From Acidovorax sp. FHTAMBA (GTDB taxonomy: Bacteria; Pseudomonadota; Gammaproteobacteria; Burkholderiales; Burkholderiaceae_C), in assembly GCF_038958875.1 (NCBI RefSeq), contig NZ_CP152407.1, positions 1,991,501 to 2,055,500 of the forward strand: a stretch of 64,000 nt of DNA, read 5' to 3'. A model generated the notes under the pieces. It had not been told where the DNA came from and did not search any database. It saw only the letters and a program-made list of their open reading frames with translations. The translations under genes were made by a program, and so were the position numbers. Below are positions 1 through 8,042 of this stretch, piece after piece. Positions within the stretch are counted from its first letter, which is position 1, and each line of letters begins with the position of its first letter.

Positions 1-117
1 ACGGCCCATGTCGTGCTTCTCACTCTCGGGGCTCATGGTGCTGATTGTGCAACTATTCTCCAGATCCAGGCCGGCGCGGTCATCGGCCGACGGTATCGCG
101 CCCCGCGACGAGCCGAG

Positions 118-146
118 AAAAAGCCCCTCGATTGAAGTGAGGGGCT
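118..146 (-). terminator. Rho-independent terminator after the first minus-strand gene
   Basis: On the minus strand an 8-bp GC-rich stem (AGCCCCTC/GAGGGGCT, 122-129 with 139-146) with a 9-base loop is followed by a run of five T. It lies just past the stop of the gene at 154-432, so it probably ends that transcript. Confidence 0.75.
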
Positions 147-153
147 GGAGGTG

Positions 154-432
154 TCAGGCGCCGCACACGAAGCAGTGCGTGCGCTGCCGTGGGAAGAACA
201 CGTGCTTCCAGCTGTCGCCGCTGAGGGTGCCGCCGTCGAACACCACCATGTCGTAGCGGTCGATGTCGGTGTCCACGAGGTCGTCGATGGCGATGGGGCG
301 CATGTGCAGCATGCCCTTGTCGCGCTCGAACACCAGGGTCTGGCCGATGGCGTCGTCCTGGCACATGGCGCTGACGCAGGCACCGAGTTGCTGCTCGAAG
401 TCCAGGGCAGGTGTGATGAGGTCTGGGAACAT
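154..432 (-). CDS. Small uncharacterised ICE protein, 92 aa
   Basis: I do not recognise this protein. It is acidic, begins MFPDLITPALDFEQQL, and has two cysteines near the C-terminus in HCFVCGA, which might bind metal. I chose the ATG at 432 because AGGAG sits 7 bases upstream; an in-frame ATG further upstream gives a low-complexity leader that looks non-coding. It is the last of a run of small minus-strand genes downstream of the ICE topoisomerase and methyltransferase genes, and its own terminator follows. The upstream leader TTCACAGGAGCGA is identical to that of the gene starting at 2608. No signal peptide or membrane segment is visible. Confidence 0.7.
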   Translation of the reverse strand: MFPDLITPALDFEQQLGACVSAMCQDDAIGQTLVFERDKGMLHMRPIAIDDLVDTDIDRYDMVVFDGGTLSGDSWKHVFFPRQRTHCFVCGA

Positions 433-528
433 GAAATCGCTCCTGTGAAAAAGGGGTCCAGCCCGGCTCCCTGGCGGGAGACGGGCCGGCATGGATGACA
501 AAGAGAAAGTTGGCGCGGTGCGAGCCCG

Positions 529-1245
529 TCAGGGCCCGGCCAGCGGCAGGCCCGGCAGCACAGGCGCGTCGGCGTCGAGGATGAGGATGCGCACATCGGC
601 CTGGCCGGCCAGCGCCAGCACATGGGCCAGGTCTTCGGGCATGCCCCTGGAAAGATGCTCCTGGCGCAATTGCCCGGCGGTGATGCCTTCGGCCTGCATC
701 AGGTTCTCGTCCGTCCACGGCGTGGTGAGCAGCTTGACGCCGACCGCCGGGCTGTACGGGATGCGGAAGGCGATGAACAGGAAGGCCTCGGGCGTGTCGA
801 TGTCGGCCCGCTCGGCCAGATAGTGGCCGGATTCCTCGGTGATGTGCGCGCTGCTGACTTCCCAGCACCGGCTGTAGATACCGGTCTCGAAGCTCAGCCG
901 CCGTATCACCTCGCGAGCCGCTTCCTCGGAGTAGGTGTCGCCTACGAGTCCGCGGCGTCCGTCGAAGTCTTCTCCTTCGATGGCATAGACCACCGAACGC
1001 ACGATACCGTCGGCCTGGCTTTGCGCTTCCAGTTCCTCGGGCACTTCCTGTCCCTCGGTGATCAGCGCGAAGTCCTTTCCGACCAGGCACGGGAACTGCG
1101 CCACCTGATCGTCGGGCAGATGTGCCTGGGTGGGATGAAGAGTCCGCCAGACCGGAGGACTGTCGTCCTCGTAGGTGATGAGCAATGTGCGGATGGTGCG
1201 CAGATTCCGATAACCGCGGATGAAGGGGTTGTTGGACTCGGACAT
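529..1245 (-). CDS. Uncharacterised ICE accessory protein, 238 aa
   Basis: I do not recognise a function. The protein is soluble-looking and acidic, with a hydrophobic strand near residues 140-160 (DTPEAFLFIAFRIPYSP) and a C-terminal segment (DVRILILDADAPVLPGLP) resembling a beta strand followed by an acidic loop. No catalytic motif is evident. The ATG at 1245 is preceded by GGAGGA with a 9-base spacer. It sits 96 bases upstream of the small gene ending at 154 and 81 bases downstream of the gene ending at 1327, so it may be co-transcribed with them. A GC-rich hairpin (CTCCCC/GGGGAG) lies in its leader around 1276-1292. Confidence 0.75.
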   Translation of the reverse strand: MSESNNPFIRGYRNLRTIRTLLITYEDDSPPVWRTLHPTQAHLPDDQVAQFPCLVGKDFALITEGQEVPEELEAQSQADGIVRSVVYAIEGEDFDGRRGLVGDTYSEEAAREVIRRLSFETGIYSRCWEVSSAHITEESGHYLAERADIDTPEAFLFIAFRIPYSPAVGVKLLTTPWTDENLMQAEGITAGQLRQEHLSRGMPEDLAHVLALAGQADVRILILDADAPVLPGLPLAGP

Positions 1246-1326
1246 GGAATGGTTCCTCCGTAGAGAATACCGAGGCCACTCCCCGCCGGGGAGTGAAACC
1301 CCGGTGGGTGGAAAACGAAAAGGGCG

Positions 1327-2031
1327 TCAGGTGCGGGCGGCCGGCGCTCGGGCCAGGCGTTCGGCAACGCGCTGGCGCACGCCCATGCGGAAGTGGTCGT
1401 CCTGGATGCCTGCGAACAGGCCCTGCGTCTCCTTGTCGATCAGCGCGGCAGCCGTTTCGGGATCGTGGTCGACGACGGCCTTTCGCAGTGCCTGCCCCAG
1501 CGGTATGGCGGTGGATGACCCGCGGAACACCCGGACCTCGCGGCTCAGGAAGCTGGCCGCACCGCCGAACTCGAACAGCAAGGGCTTGCTGCAATACCAA
1601 CTGCCCTCGAACTCGATGGCCACCAGCCGGTGGCCGTCGTCGAAGGCGGTGGCGAGCAAGAACAGGGCTTCGAGGTCCGCCTCGCCCTTGAATCCGTGGT
1701 GCTCGATGAGGTTCAGAAGATCCGTGTCCTCCTGCGCACCGAAGCGGGAGGCGAGCAGGTCGAGGATGACCTGGATCGACACGTCGTCGCTGTCGTCCTG
1801 CGCGTCGTCGGATTCTGGTGCGGGAAGGTCGAGTTGCGCAGCCAGCGTGATGAGGTCGAGCAGCACGCCGTCCCACTCGGGAACGTGCGCCTCGGAGAGG
1901 CGGGCGATGTAAGCCCTGCCGTTGCCGGGATGGGATCCTTCCAGCCGGAAGCGGCCGAACAGCGCGGAGATGACCGGTGTCACCCGGTCGAGAACGAGAA
2001 CGCCAGTGGCGTCGTAGTAGTTGTTGGCCAT
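1327..2031 (-). CDS. Uncharacterised ICE accessory protein, 234 aa
   Basis: I do not recognise a characterised family. The N-terminus begins MANNYYDATGVLVLDRVTP; a strongly acidic stretch follows around residues 85-97 (PESDDAQDDSDD), and the C-terminus is basic and Ala/Arg rich. No catalytic motif or membrane segment is visible. The start at 2031 is chosen because AGGAG lies 6 bases upstream; a longer reading would add a low-complexity leader. It belongs to the run of small minus-strand accessory genes and is 109 bases downstream of the gene ending at 2141. Similar proteins of unknown role are common near ICE topoisomerase genes, but that is from memory and not tested here. Confidence 0.72.
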   Translation of the reverse strand: MANNYYDATGVLVLDRVTPVISALFGRFRLEGSHPGNGRAYIARLSEAHVPEWDGVLLDLITLAAQLDLPAPESDDAQDDSDDVSIQVILDLLASRFGAQEDTDLLNLIEHHGFKGEADLEALFLLATAFDDGHRLVAIEFEGSWYCSKPLLFEFGGAASFLSREVRVFRGSSTAIPLGQALRKAVVDHDPETAAALIDKETQGLFAGIQDDHFRMGVRQRVAERLARAPAART

Positions 2032-2140
2032 GGTGGCTCCTGCGATGTGAAGGCGGAGCCAGGCCCATGCGGACGATGGCATCCGCAGGGGAAGGCACCG
2101 AATCCGGGCGTGGATTCGATGGATGGCTGGCTGGCCGGGA

Positions 2141-2608
2141 TCAGCCGCCGAAGTCCGTGGGATCGCCCATGGCCTTCAGCACCTCCACCAGGCTGTCGTG
2201 GACAAGCTGGTACAACTGCTCATAGTCCTCGCCAGTCGGCGACTGGTCTGACTTGATGAGCAGTTCGTCGGCATCGACGATGTATTTGCGCAGTTCGCGC
2301 AGCTTGACGACTGGCGGGTCGTCGGCGTCTTCGTCGTCGATGGGCTGGCCGATGGCCGACAGCACCGCGCCGGGTGACAGCACATCCGCCTGGTCCGTGT
2401 AGACCAGGGGATCTTCGCCCCGGCAGAAGGCCTCGACGACATCATTGCCGATGTGGAAGCGGGTCAGTTCCTCGCGGTCCGCGCCTTCGGTGTCGTGGTC
2501 CACGATGGCGACGCGGGGCAGCGCGAGGTGGGCGGGCCAGTTCTGCACGATAAAGGCCTGTACCAGCCCGCCTTCGAGAACGACCGCGATGGAAGGGGTA
2601 GGGGACAT
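2141..2608 (-). CDS. Uncharacterised ICE accessory protein, 155 aa
   Basis: Function not recognised. It is an acidic protein beginning MSPTPSIAVVLEGGLVQAF, with a central acidic cluster (IDDEDADDPP) and a C-terminal amphipathic helix-like region (EDYEQLYQLVHDSLVEVLKA). The N-terminal strand pattern and DHDTEGAD segment suggest a small alpha/beta protein. The start at 2608 has AGGAG 7 bases upstream, and the 13-base leader TTCACAGGAGCGA is identical to that of the gene at 154-432. It lies 100 bases downstream of the gene ending at 2709. In-frame codons further upstream are rejected as leader sequence. Confidence 0.72.
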   Translation of the reverse strand: MSPTPSIAVVLEGGLVQAFIVQNWPAHLALPRVAIVDHDTEGADREELTRFHIGNDVVEAFCRGEDPLVYTDQADVLSPGAVLSAIGQPIDDEDADDPPVVKLRELRKYIVDADELLIKSDQSPTGEDYEQLYQLVHDSLVEVLKAMGDPTDFGG

Positions 2609-2708
2609 GTTCGCTCCTGTGAAGAGAAAGAGGGACATGGCCCCGGACGGGGGCGCATGTCCCTTGTGGGGTGGGATGAAGGAAACAGCGGTGGTGCGCC
2701 GGGTGGGC

Positions 2709-3101
2709 TCACCAGCCGCCGTAGTGCAGCAGCAGGTCGGCAAGCACACCGCGGCGTTCCATGTCGAGCCCACCGAAGTCGGCGAGCCCATGGAAGCCGC
2801 AGCGCTTGAGCAGCGTGCCGCCCTTGCGCTCGTTGTAGAAGCTGACCATGGCGGCGAGGAACATGCGTTCCCCGCCGCTCAGGACGCTGAGGGCTTTGCT
2901 GATCCTCGGTACATCCGGGCACAGATCCCATTTGTCCCGTGCCTGGTTCAGCCCTTCGGGGGTGCCGTCGCCAAACCATTGCGGTCCGGCGAGCCGCACA
3001 CCCCGCTTCCAGGCTTGGAGAAACGCCTTGGGCGCAGCAGCGAAATGCCGCTCCTCCCGTGCGATCTGTTCGACGATGTCCGATGGCAGAAGCTGGCGCA
3101 T
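2709..3101 (-). CDS. Uncharacterised ICE accessory protein, 130 aa
   Basis: No family recognised. The protein is mixed alpha/beta in appearance, starting MRQLLPSDIVEQIAREERHF and ending with ADLLLHYGGW. Aromatic and glycine residues cluster in the C-terminal half (RCGFHGLADFGGLDMERRG). The ATG at 3101 has AAGGAG 8 bases upstream. Only 26 bases separate it from the stop of the gene at 3128-3352, so the two are very likely co-transcribed and possibly work together. A much longer open frame runs upstream through two other genes; it is an artefact of high GC. Confidence 0.72.
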   Translation of the reverse strand: MRQLLPSDIVEQIAREERHFAAAPKAFLQAWKRGVRLAGPQWFGDGTPEGLNQARDKWDLCPDVPRISKALSVLSGGERMFLAAMVSFYNERKGGTLLKRCGFHGLADFGGLDMERRGVLADLLLHYGGW

Positions 3102-3127
3102 GACAGACTCCTTGCAGAGTTGATCCA

Positions 3128-3352
3128 TCAGGGATTGGCGAGCTGGGACCAGCCGCCTCTTTCGAGGGCGCGTTCCGCTGCGGCATGGCTGCGGAAGTAC
3201 TCGCAGGATTCCCGTGAAACGGGTCCTTCGGTGTCGCGCGTGCCGATGTAGTGGCCCGCGGCACTGTGCAGGACTTCGAGCGGCAGGAACTTGCCGCAGT
3301 AGACCAAGGCCAATTGACCGAAAGATCGGCCGAAAGAGGGGTTCTGGGACAT
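3128..3352 (-). CDS. Small uncharacterised ICE protein, 74 aa
   Basis: This 74-residue protein starts MSQNPSFGRSFGQLALVYCG and contains two regions that look like short helices. Nothing identifies a function. The start at 3352 is set by AAGGAG 7 bases upstream. It is the first gene of a probable two-gene unit with the gene at 2709-3101 (26-base gap). The leader between 3353 and 3640 contains the first copy of the repeated multi-hairpin element described separately, so expression of this pair may be controlled at RNA level. Confidence 0.68.
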   Translation of the reverse strand: MSQNPSFGRSFGQLALVYCGKFLPLEVLHSAAGHYIGTRDTEGPVSRESCEYFRSHAAAERALERGGWSQLANP

Positions 3353-3410
3353 GGATGGGCTCCTTGAAGAGGCGGGGCCTTGTCCCTCGCGGGATGGCAG
3401 CTCCCGCAGG

Positions 3411-3600
3411 CGGTTGAAGAACAAGCATCGGCGTCGCAAGGACGCTCGTCCGCAGGATCGATGCATGGCGGACTGGAGGGTGGCGCGGAGAGAACCCCGC
3501 GGCAGCCTGGAAACCCTGGCTGCTGGCATGTGCTGACGGATCAGCGACACATGCGGGCAGCTTCGTCCGGGGGCCAGCGCGCGTCAGCCGGAAATCGGCA
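3411..3600 (-). ncRNA. Repeated structured leader element, copy A
   Basis: Upstream of the gene starting at 3352. Read on the minus strand, three hairpins follow each other: GCTGA/TCAGC at 3532-3545 inside a longer GCATGT/ACATGC stem (3526-3554); GCAGCC/GGCTGC at about 3502-3523; and CGCGG/CCGCG at 3484-3501. A pyrimidine tract and a further GC hairpin lead to the Shine-Dalgarno. Copies B and C keep the stems while changing their bases in compensating pairs, which suggests a folded RNA. The function is unknown. The rest of the 336-base gap holds only the terminator of the preceding gene. Confidence 0.5.
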
Positions 3601-3633
3601 CCCGGCCCGCTCCCGATTGATGGGCGCGCGCAA

Positions 3634-3665
3634 AAAAGAAAGCCCCGCATCGCGTGCGGGGCTGT
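3634..3665 (-). terminator. Rho-independent terminator after the 185-aa gene
   Basis: A perfect 9-bp stem (AGCCCCGCA/TGCGGGGCT, 3643-3651 with 3657-3665) with a 5-base loop is followed on the minus strand by TTCTTTTTT. It lies 23 bases past the stop codon at 3689. Confidence 0.85.
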
Positions 3666-3688
3666 GAGGACGGTGCGGTGGCGCAGGA

Positions 3689-4246
3689 TCAGCGGGGCTT
3701 GTCGCCCAGGACATGCTGTTTCCACAGCGCGAATGCCTCGTCCGGCGGCAGCTCGGCGAGGATGACGATGGGCTGGGCCTGCCGGGCCCGCAGCGACGCG
3801 AAGTACGCCTTGCGGTCCGCGATGGCCTTGAGCTTGATGCCCTTGAGGAACTTCAGCTTGCCGTCCTTGATGAACAGCACCTTGTTGCCGATGTCGCGGC
3901 TGAACGCGGTGCGCAGCTTGCGCTCCGCGTGCATCGCGTCGGCCAACTGGTCGACGAGGAAGTCGAGCGTGATGTCGATGCGCAGCGGCTCCTCGTCCTC
4001 GCGTTCGAGGTCGAGCGTGGCCGGCGGCAGGCCCTTGGCGAATGCCTCGGCCTGGGCCAGCAGCGCGGCCTGGCCTTGCAGCGCGCGCACGAACGTCGAG
4101 CCGCCATGCCCGTCGTTGCGGGCCTCGGCGATGGGAGTGCCGTCGAACACGACGGTGGCGGTGAAGCACAGCGTTTCTTCGCTGGCGAAATCCGCCACCT
4201 TGAGGTTCTTCAGCGTGATGCGGTCTTGTTGGGTGATGGTTTCCAT
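3689..4246 (-). CDS. Uncharacterised ICE accessory protein, 185 aa
   Basis: Function not recognised. The protein starts METITQQDRITLKNLKVADF, with a beta-rich N-terminal region containing FTATVVFDGTPIAEARNDGHGG, and a lysine-rich patch later (KDGKLKFLKGIKLKAI). No catalytic motif or membrane segment is apparent. The ATG at 4246 has AGGA 9 bases upstream. It stands alone: a strong terminator follows, and a 317-base leader with the second copy of the multi-hairpin element precedes it. Similar proteins are often found beside the GHKL ATPase-like gene in ICEs of this type, but I cannot confirm that here. Confidence 0.72.
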   Translation of the reverse strand: METITQQDRITLKNLKVADFASEETLCFTATVVFDGTPIAEARNDGHGGSTFVRALQGQAALLAQAEAFAKGLPPATLDLEREDEEPLRIDITLDFLVDQLADAMHAERKLRTAFSRDIGNKVLFIKDGKLKFLKGIKLKAIADRKAYFASLRARQAQPIVILAELPPDEAFALWKQHVLGDKPR

Positions 4247-4305
4247 GGGAAGTCCTGAAGTCGACCGGGTGGCGACACGCCCCTACGGGATGTGGCGACC
4301 ATCCC

Positions 4306-4500
4306 GTGGGTTGGAGAAGAGGAGGCATCGATGCCCCGGTGGGCAGCGTTCGCCGGTGGGATGCCGGGGCGAACTGGCGGGTGGCGTGGGCGGAACCCAC
4401 GGCAGCCTCGACACCCTGGCTGCGGGCATGGTGCTGCCACGGCAGCGACACATGCGAAGGAGCATCGGCCCAGCACCCGCGTGCGTCATCCGGCAATCTG
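4306..4500 (-). ncRNA. Repeated structured leader element, copy B
   Basis: Second copy, upstream of the gene starting at 4246. Stems: GCTGCC/GGCAGC at 4433-4446 inside GCATG/CATGC; GCAGCC/GGCTGC at about 4402-4423; and CGTGGG/CCCACG at 4385-4401. Relative to copy A, the third pair of the last stem changes from C-G to T-A and the fifth pair of the first stem from A-T to C-G, so both stems are preserved. Similarity to copy A continues to about 4500. The remainder of the gap carries no gene. Confidence 0.5.
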
Positions 4501-4530
4501 GATTCATCGCGGCCGGATTGCCGCAGCCCA

Positions 4531-4554
4531 AGAGAAAGCTCCCCGGAGGGAGCT
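4531..4554 (-). terminator. Probable terminator after the GHKL ATPase-like gene
   Basis: A 7-bp stem (AGCTCCC/GGGAGCT, 4537-4543 with 4548-4554) with a 4-base loop is followed on the minus strand by TTTCTCT. It is 10 bases past the stop of the gene at 4564. The T tract is short, so this is a weaker call than the terminator at 3634. Confidence 0.6.
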
Positions 4555-4563
4555 GAAGGGGGA

Positions 4564-6141
4564 TCACTGCACGCTCGCCAGCTTGCCCTCACCGTCGAAG
4601 CCCAGGCACACGGTGGCGCCGGCGAGCTTGGGCTGCTTTGAGAATCGCCAGGACGTGGGCAGCAGTTCCTCGATGGCACGGGCGGGCGAGTCCGAGCAAC
4701 CGACCGCGATGAACGTGGCGATGGTCTGCGCATCCTCGTCCTCGCGCTCTTCGTCGTAGCGGTCGTCGAAGACGTAATCGGAGATGAGTCTGGTCACGTC
4801 GTGCGCGTGGGGTGCCACGTAGAGCATTCCATGCCTGCGGATGGCGGCCACTGCATACTCGCGGGATTCATTTCCCAGGCTGGCGGCCAGCGTTCCGACC
4901 AGGGTGACGCCGATGGCGTCACCGTGCAGCGGCAGGCAGTCGTCCGCGTGGAGAACCGCGCCATGGTGGATGCCGATCTGCGCCGGGTCCGCGAAGTTGA
5001 CGATCTCGATCAGCCAGTGGCCGCCATCGAGGCGGTGCTCCTCCAGCAGGAAAACCTGCCTGGCCGCCAGATAGACCTCGGCGGTCGGCACATCCTCGTC
5101 GTCTTCGGCGTCGATGGCCCAGACGCCGACCTCCTGGAGCGCCTCCCGGGCGACGACGCCTTCGGCCTGGTGGCGATCCCAGTACCGGCCCCAATGGGTG
5201 CGGAAGCCCGGCGGCTCATGGGCCCAGTCACGGAACCAGCTGCGCGGCACGAAGGGAATATCGTTGAGCAGATCCGCGTTCGATGAGGACAGGCACGTGG
5301 ATGCGTACTGCATCACGAACTCGGCACCGGACAACCGGTCCTTGGCTTCGGTCAACGCCTGGCGGAAGGCCTCCTCGACCGCCGCCCGAATGCGCTTGTG
5401 ATCCTCGTCTTCATTGAGCAGATGCCGCCGGTCCGGCGGGCGGGCGATCATGTCGTCGCGCAGCACCACGATCTGGTGGTCCGGCGACGAAGGGACAGAC
5501 CCGATGGGGAGCCCTTGGAGATAGCAACGGTATTGCGACGGTGCCCCGTTCAAGTCGATGAGAACCTGGCCGACGGCGGTGTCCCGCCAGGGCAGACCAG
5601 GCCGTGACAGCGGCCGGTCGAACTCCGTGCCGTTGAAGGTCACGCGGACGGGGAAGGCTTCGCACAGCCGCACCAGTTGCTGCTCGACCCACTCGGTCAG
5701 CGTCGGGCCCTGGTAGGGCGGCTCGACACCACATAGGCGGATCTCGGTGCCGATGCGCGCCGGCGCGGTAATCACCTCCACCTCGTCGCCGCCGATGATC
5801 GCGGCGGTGGCGGCGCGAAAGGCCTTGTCCAGCGAATGCACGCGCAGGCTGCGCGCGAAGTACAGCGTGGAGAGCACGCCGATGCCGAAGGGATTCTCCC
5901 GGGCCTTCAGTTCCTCGTCCCAGCCGGACTCGGCGATGCAGATGAGGGCCTGGAGGTCGGCGATACCCTCGCCGTCGTCGCTGACGGTGAGCGTGTCGCC
6001 TTCGGCGGTGATGTGGATGTGGCGGGCCTTGGCGCGCCGGGCGTTCTGCAACAGCTCGCCCAGCATCGAGGCCGGGGTGAACGCATGGCGCAGGGTGGCG
6101 ATCAGGCGGTTCTGGTTCGTTTGAAGACGGATGGTGGTCAT
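4564..6141 (-). CDS. GHKL-type ATP-binding protein (Hsp90-like ATPase fold), 525 aa
   Basis: The N-terminal 130 residues carry the Bergerat ATP-binding fold: N-box ELLQNARRA at 29-37, DDGEGI at 55-60 and NPFGIG at 83-88. These are the motifs that bind ATP in Hsp90, MutL and histidine kinases. No histidine-kinase dimerisation domain or transmembrane segment is present, so it is not a sensor kinase. The remaining 400 residues are acidic and unassigned. Proteins like this are common in ICE accessory modules with unknown roles. The ATG at 6141 is preceded by AAGGAG. A terminator-like hairpin follows it, and copy C of the leader element precedes it. Confidence 0.8.
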   Translation of the reverse strand: MTTIRLQTNQNRLIATLRHAFTPASMLGELLQNARRAKARHIHITAEGDTLTVSDDGEGIADLQALICIAESGWDEELKARENPFGIGVLSTLYFARSLRVHSLDKAFRAATAAIIGGDEVEVITAPARIGTEIRLCGVEPPYQGPTLTEWVEQQLVRLCEAFPVRVTFNGTEFDRPLSRPGLPWRDTAVGQVLIDLNGAPSQYRCYLQGLPIGSVPSSPDHQIVVLRDDMIARPPDRRHLLNEDEDHKRIRAAVEEAFRQALTEAKDRLSGAEFVMQYASTCLSSSNADLLNDIPFVPRSWFRDWAHEPPGFRTHWGRYWDRHQAEGVVAREALQEVGVWAIDAEDDEDVPTAEVYLAARQVFLLEEHRLDGGHWLIEIVNFADPAQIGIHHGAVLHADDCLPLHGDAIGVTLVGTLAASLGNESREYAVAAIRRHGMLYVAPHAHDVTRLISDYVFDDRYDEEREDEDAQTIATFIAVGCSDSPARAIEELLPTSWRFSKQPKLAGATVCLGFDGEGKLASVQ

Positions 6142-6265
6142 GGCATGGCTCCTTGGATGAGGTCATGCGCCGGTGGGGCGCTGGAAAGAAGCGGCACACG
6201 CCGATGCCCGCCGCGATGGCGTGGCGGGCGGGAATGGGCCGGTATGGAGGGGGATGGGCTCGGCG

Positions 6266-6425
6266 GCCCGTTGAAGAAGCGGCATCAACGCCCTGGTCGG
6301 GCGCGTGTCCGCGGCACGATGCGATGCGGACAAGGACGGTCGGCGCGGGGAACCCGCGGCGCAGCCTGAACGACCGTGGCTGCTGGCAGTTGCCGATGCT
6401 CGGCTATGCAGGAACGAGGATGGCG
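6266..6425 (-). ncRNA. Repeated structured leader element, copy C
   Basis: Third copy, upstream of the gene starting at 6141. Stems: GCCGA/TCGGC at 6392-6404; GCAGCC/GGCTGC at about 6361-6382; and CGCGGG/CCCGCG at 6344-6358. Relative to copy A, the third pair of the first stem changes from T-A to C-G, keeping the pairing. The GTTGAAGAA tract (the complement of a pyrimidine run in the transcript) that also marks copies A and B is at about 6269. The rest of the 307-base gap shows no gene. Confidence 0.48.
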
Positions 6426-6448
6426 CGGCCTGCTGGCTGCGTCGTGCA

Positions 6449-7948
6449 TCAATCCGAAGCGGTCGATCCCGTTTTGTGCAGGCACTGCACCAGCCGCTGG
6501 CCCAGCCATGCGACACAAGGCACGGCCATGGAATTGCCGATCGCCTTGTAGCGCGGGGCGTCCGCGGCGGGCTTGCCGCGGTACGGGACCAGGGTGTAGT
6601 CGTCGGGCATGCCCTGCAGCCGCTCGCACTCGGTGGGCATCAGCCGCCGCACCCGCCACTGCGACCAATCCCCCGGGCCGGGCTCATTCCAGTCGTAGCG
6701 CAAATGCGCCCCGTGGCCTGGCACCACGCCGAGCACCATCGGCCGGCCCTGGCCCGGCTTGCCACCCCCCGTCGAGAGAACCCCTGCGACCTGGCCATGA
6801 CCGGATTCCAGCCGCAGTTCGCCGCGCGAGTTCTGCGCGAAGGCGATGGCCGGGACCACGCCCGCGTTCGCATGGCTGCCGCGATGCCCGCCTGCACGCA
6901 GCGTCGGCGTCCTCCCCACCGTCACATCGGCGCCGCAGCCCTGGGCCGTGAAGGCGATGATCGGGACACCCTTGCCCGTGCCATCTTCGCCGCAGCCCTT
7001 GCCGCCGTTGGCGGTGCACAGCGTGTGGCTGATGCCGCCAGCGACCGACTGCACCAGGTATGTCTCGGTGCAGATGTCGTGTTTCGGGCCGGCCGCCAGC
7101 AGGCTCGCGGCCACATCGGACGGGCCGCATCCATTGCCGAACCCGAACGTCGTCGTCACCTTGCCGTAGGGCTGCTTCAGTCCCGCATGTCCGCCTGCTG
7201 CCGCAGCGCCAGGTCCAGCAGCGCGGGCAGCGTCTTGCCACGGCGCGAAGCCCGCACCAGAATCCCCGCGCAGGCCCGTGCGCTCAAAAAGTACTTCTGC
7301 GGGATCGAGATCAGGATTACCACTTGCCACAAGAAACACGCGCTTGCGGCGTTGGGCGACACCGAAATATTGAGCGTCGAGCACGCGCCAGGCGATGCTG
7401 CGCCGGGGTCCAGACACACAACCAGCGTGCGCCCATTTTTGCCCTGGCGGTTCGAGCGCACGGCTTTCTCCGGCCAGTGCGCCCAGGAAATGACCGAAGG
7501 CATTGCTGCGGTCGTTGAGGACGCCCGGGACGTTTTCCCAGACGAGGGTGGCCGGCGGGCGGCGGTCTTGGCGGCGGGTTTGGTCGATGGCATTGGCTAA
7601 CTCCACATAGGCAAGGGTCAAGGCGCCGCGCGGGTCGTCCAGGCCCCCGCGTGCGCCGGCGATGCTGAACGACTGGCACGGCGTGCCGCCGACCAGGATG
7701 TCGGGCGCCGGCACGGTGCCGGCGCGCACCTGGCGGGCGATCGCGGTCATGTCGCCCAGGTTGGGCACGCGGGGGTAACGGTGGGCGAGCACGGCGCTCG
7801 GGAACGGCTCGATCTCGGCGAACCACGCGGCTTCGAGGCCGAGCGGATGCCAGGCGAGGCTCACGGCCTCGATGCCGCTGCACACGCTGCCGTACAGCAG
7901 CGGCGCGTTGCGCGGCGCACCGCGAGGGGTGCCAGGTTGCGGGTTCAT
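6449..7948 (-). CDS. C5-cytosine DNA methyltransferase, 499 aa
   Basis: Transfers a methyl group from S-adenosylmethionine to carbon 5 of cytosine in DNA. Visible motifs: the SAM-binding LLYGSVCSGIEA at 17-28, the catalytic PCQ at 90-92 (Cys91), ENV at 138-140, QRRKRVFLV (motif VIII) and the C-terminal AIGNSM (motif X). Between motifs VIII and X is a long glycine-rich region where the target-recognition domain should be. There is no restriction partner nearby, so it is probably an orphan methylase protecting the element from host restriction. The start at 7948 has AGGAG 9 bases upstream. Confidence 0.9.
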   Translation of the reverse strand: MNPQPGTPRGAPRNAPLLYGSVCSGIEAVSLAWHPLGLEAAWFAEIEPFPSAVLAHRYPRVPNLGDMTAIARQVRAGTVPAPDILVGGTPCQSFSIAGARGGLDDPRGALTLAYVELANAIDQTRRQDRRPPATLVWENVPGVLNDRSNAFGHFLGALAGESRALEPPGQKWAHAGCVSGPRRSIAWRVLDAQYFGVAQRRKRVFLVASGNPDLDPAEVLFERTGLRGDSGAGFAPWQDAARAAGPGAAAAGGHAGLKQPYGKVTTTFGFGNGCGPSDVAASLLAAGPKHDICTETYLVQSVAGGISHTLCTANGGKGCGEDGTGKGVPIIAFTAQGCGADVTVGRTPTLRAGGHRGSHANAGVVPAIAFAQNSRGELRLESGHGQVAGVLSTGGGKPGQGRPMVLGVVPGHGAHLRYDWNEPGPGDWSQWRVRRLMPTECERLQGMPDDYTLVPYRGKPAADAPRYKAIGNSMAVPCVAWLGQRLVQCLHKTGSTASD

Positions 7949-8018
7949 GTCGGGTCTCCTGTTCGTGTGGCCCAGGCCAGAAGCCGGGCCGGGACGTTGA
8001 TGGGCAGGAGAAAGGCGC

Positions 8019-8042
8019 CGAAGGCCCTGCGGCCTTCGGCTC
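8019..8042. repeat. Perfect 10-bp inverted repeat
   Basis: GCCGAAGGCC and GGCCTTCGGC are separated by CTGC. No T run follows on either strand, so this is more likely a leader hairpin than a terminator. It sits about 70 bases upstream of the methylase start codon. Confidence 0.6.

Noticed and set aside
3482..4457. The GGTTC-containing hairpins of the repeated leader as tRNA-like T arms
   Set aside because: There is no acceptor stem, anticodon arm or D arm, and the loop sequence is not conserved between copies.
80..4733. Several 500-700-codon minus-strand frames running through two or three small genes
   Set aside because: They are Arg/Pro/Ala-rich and cross the leaders and stops of better supported genes; they reflect few stop codons in GC-rich DNA.
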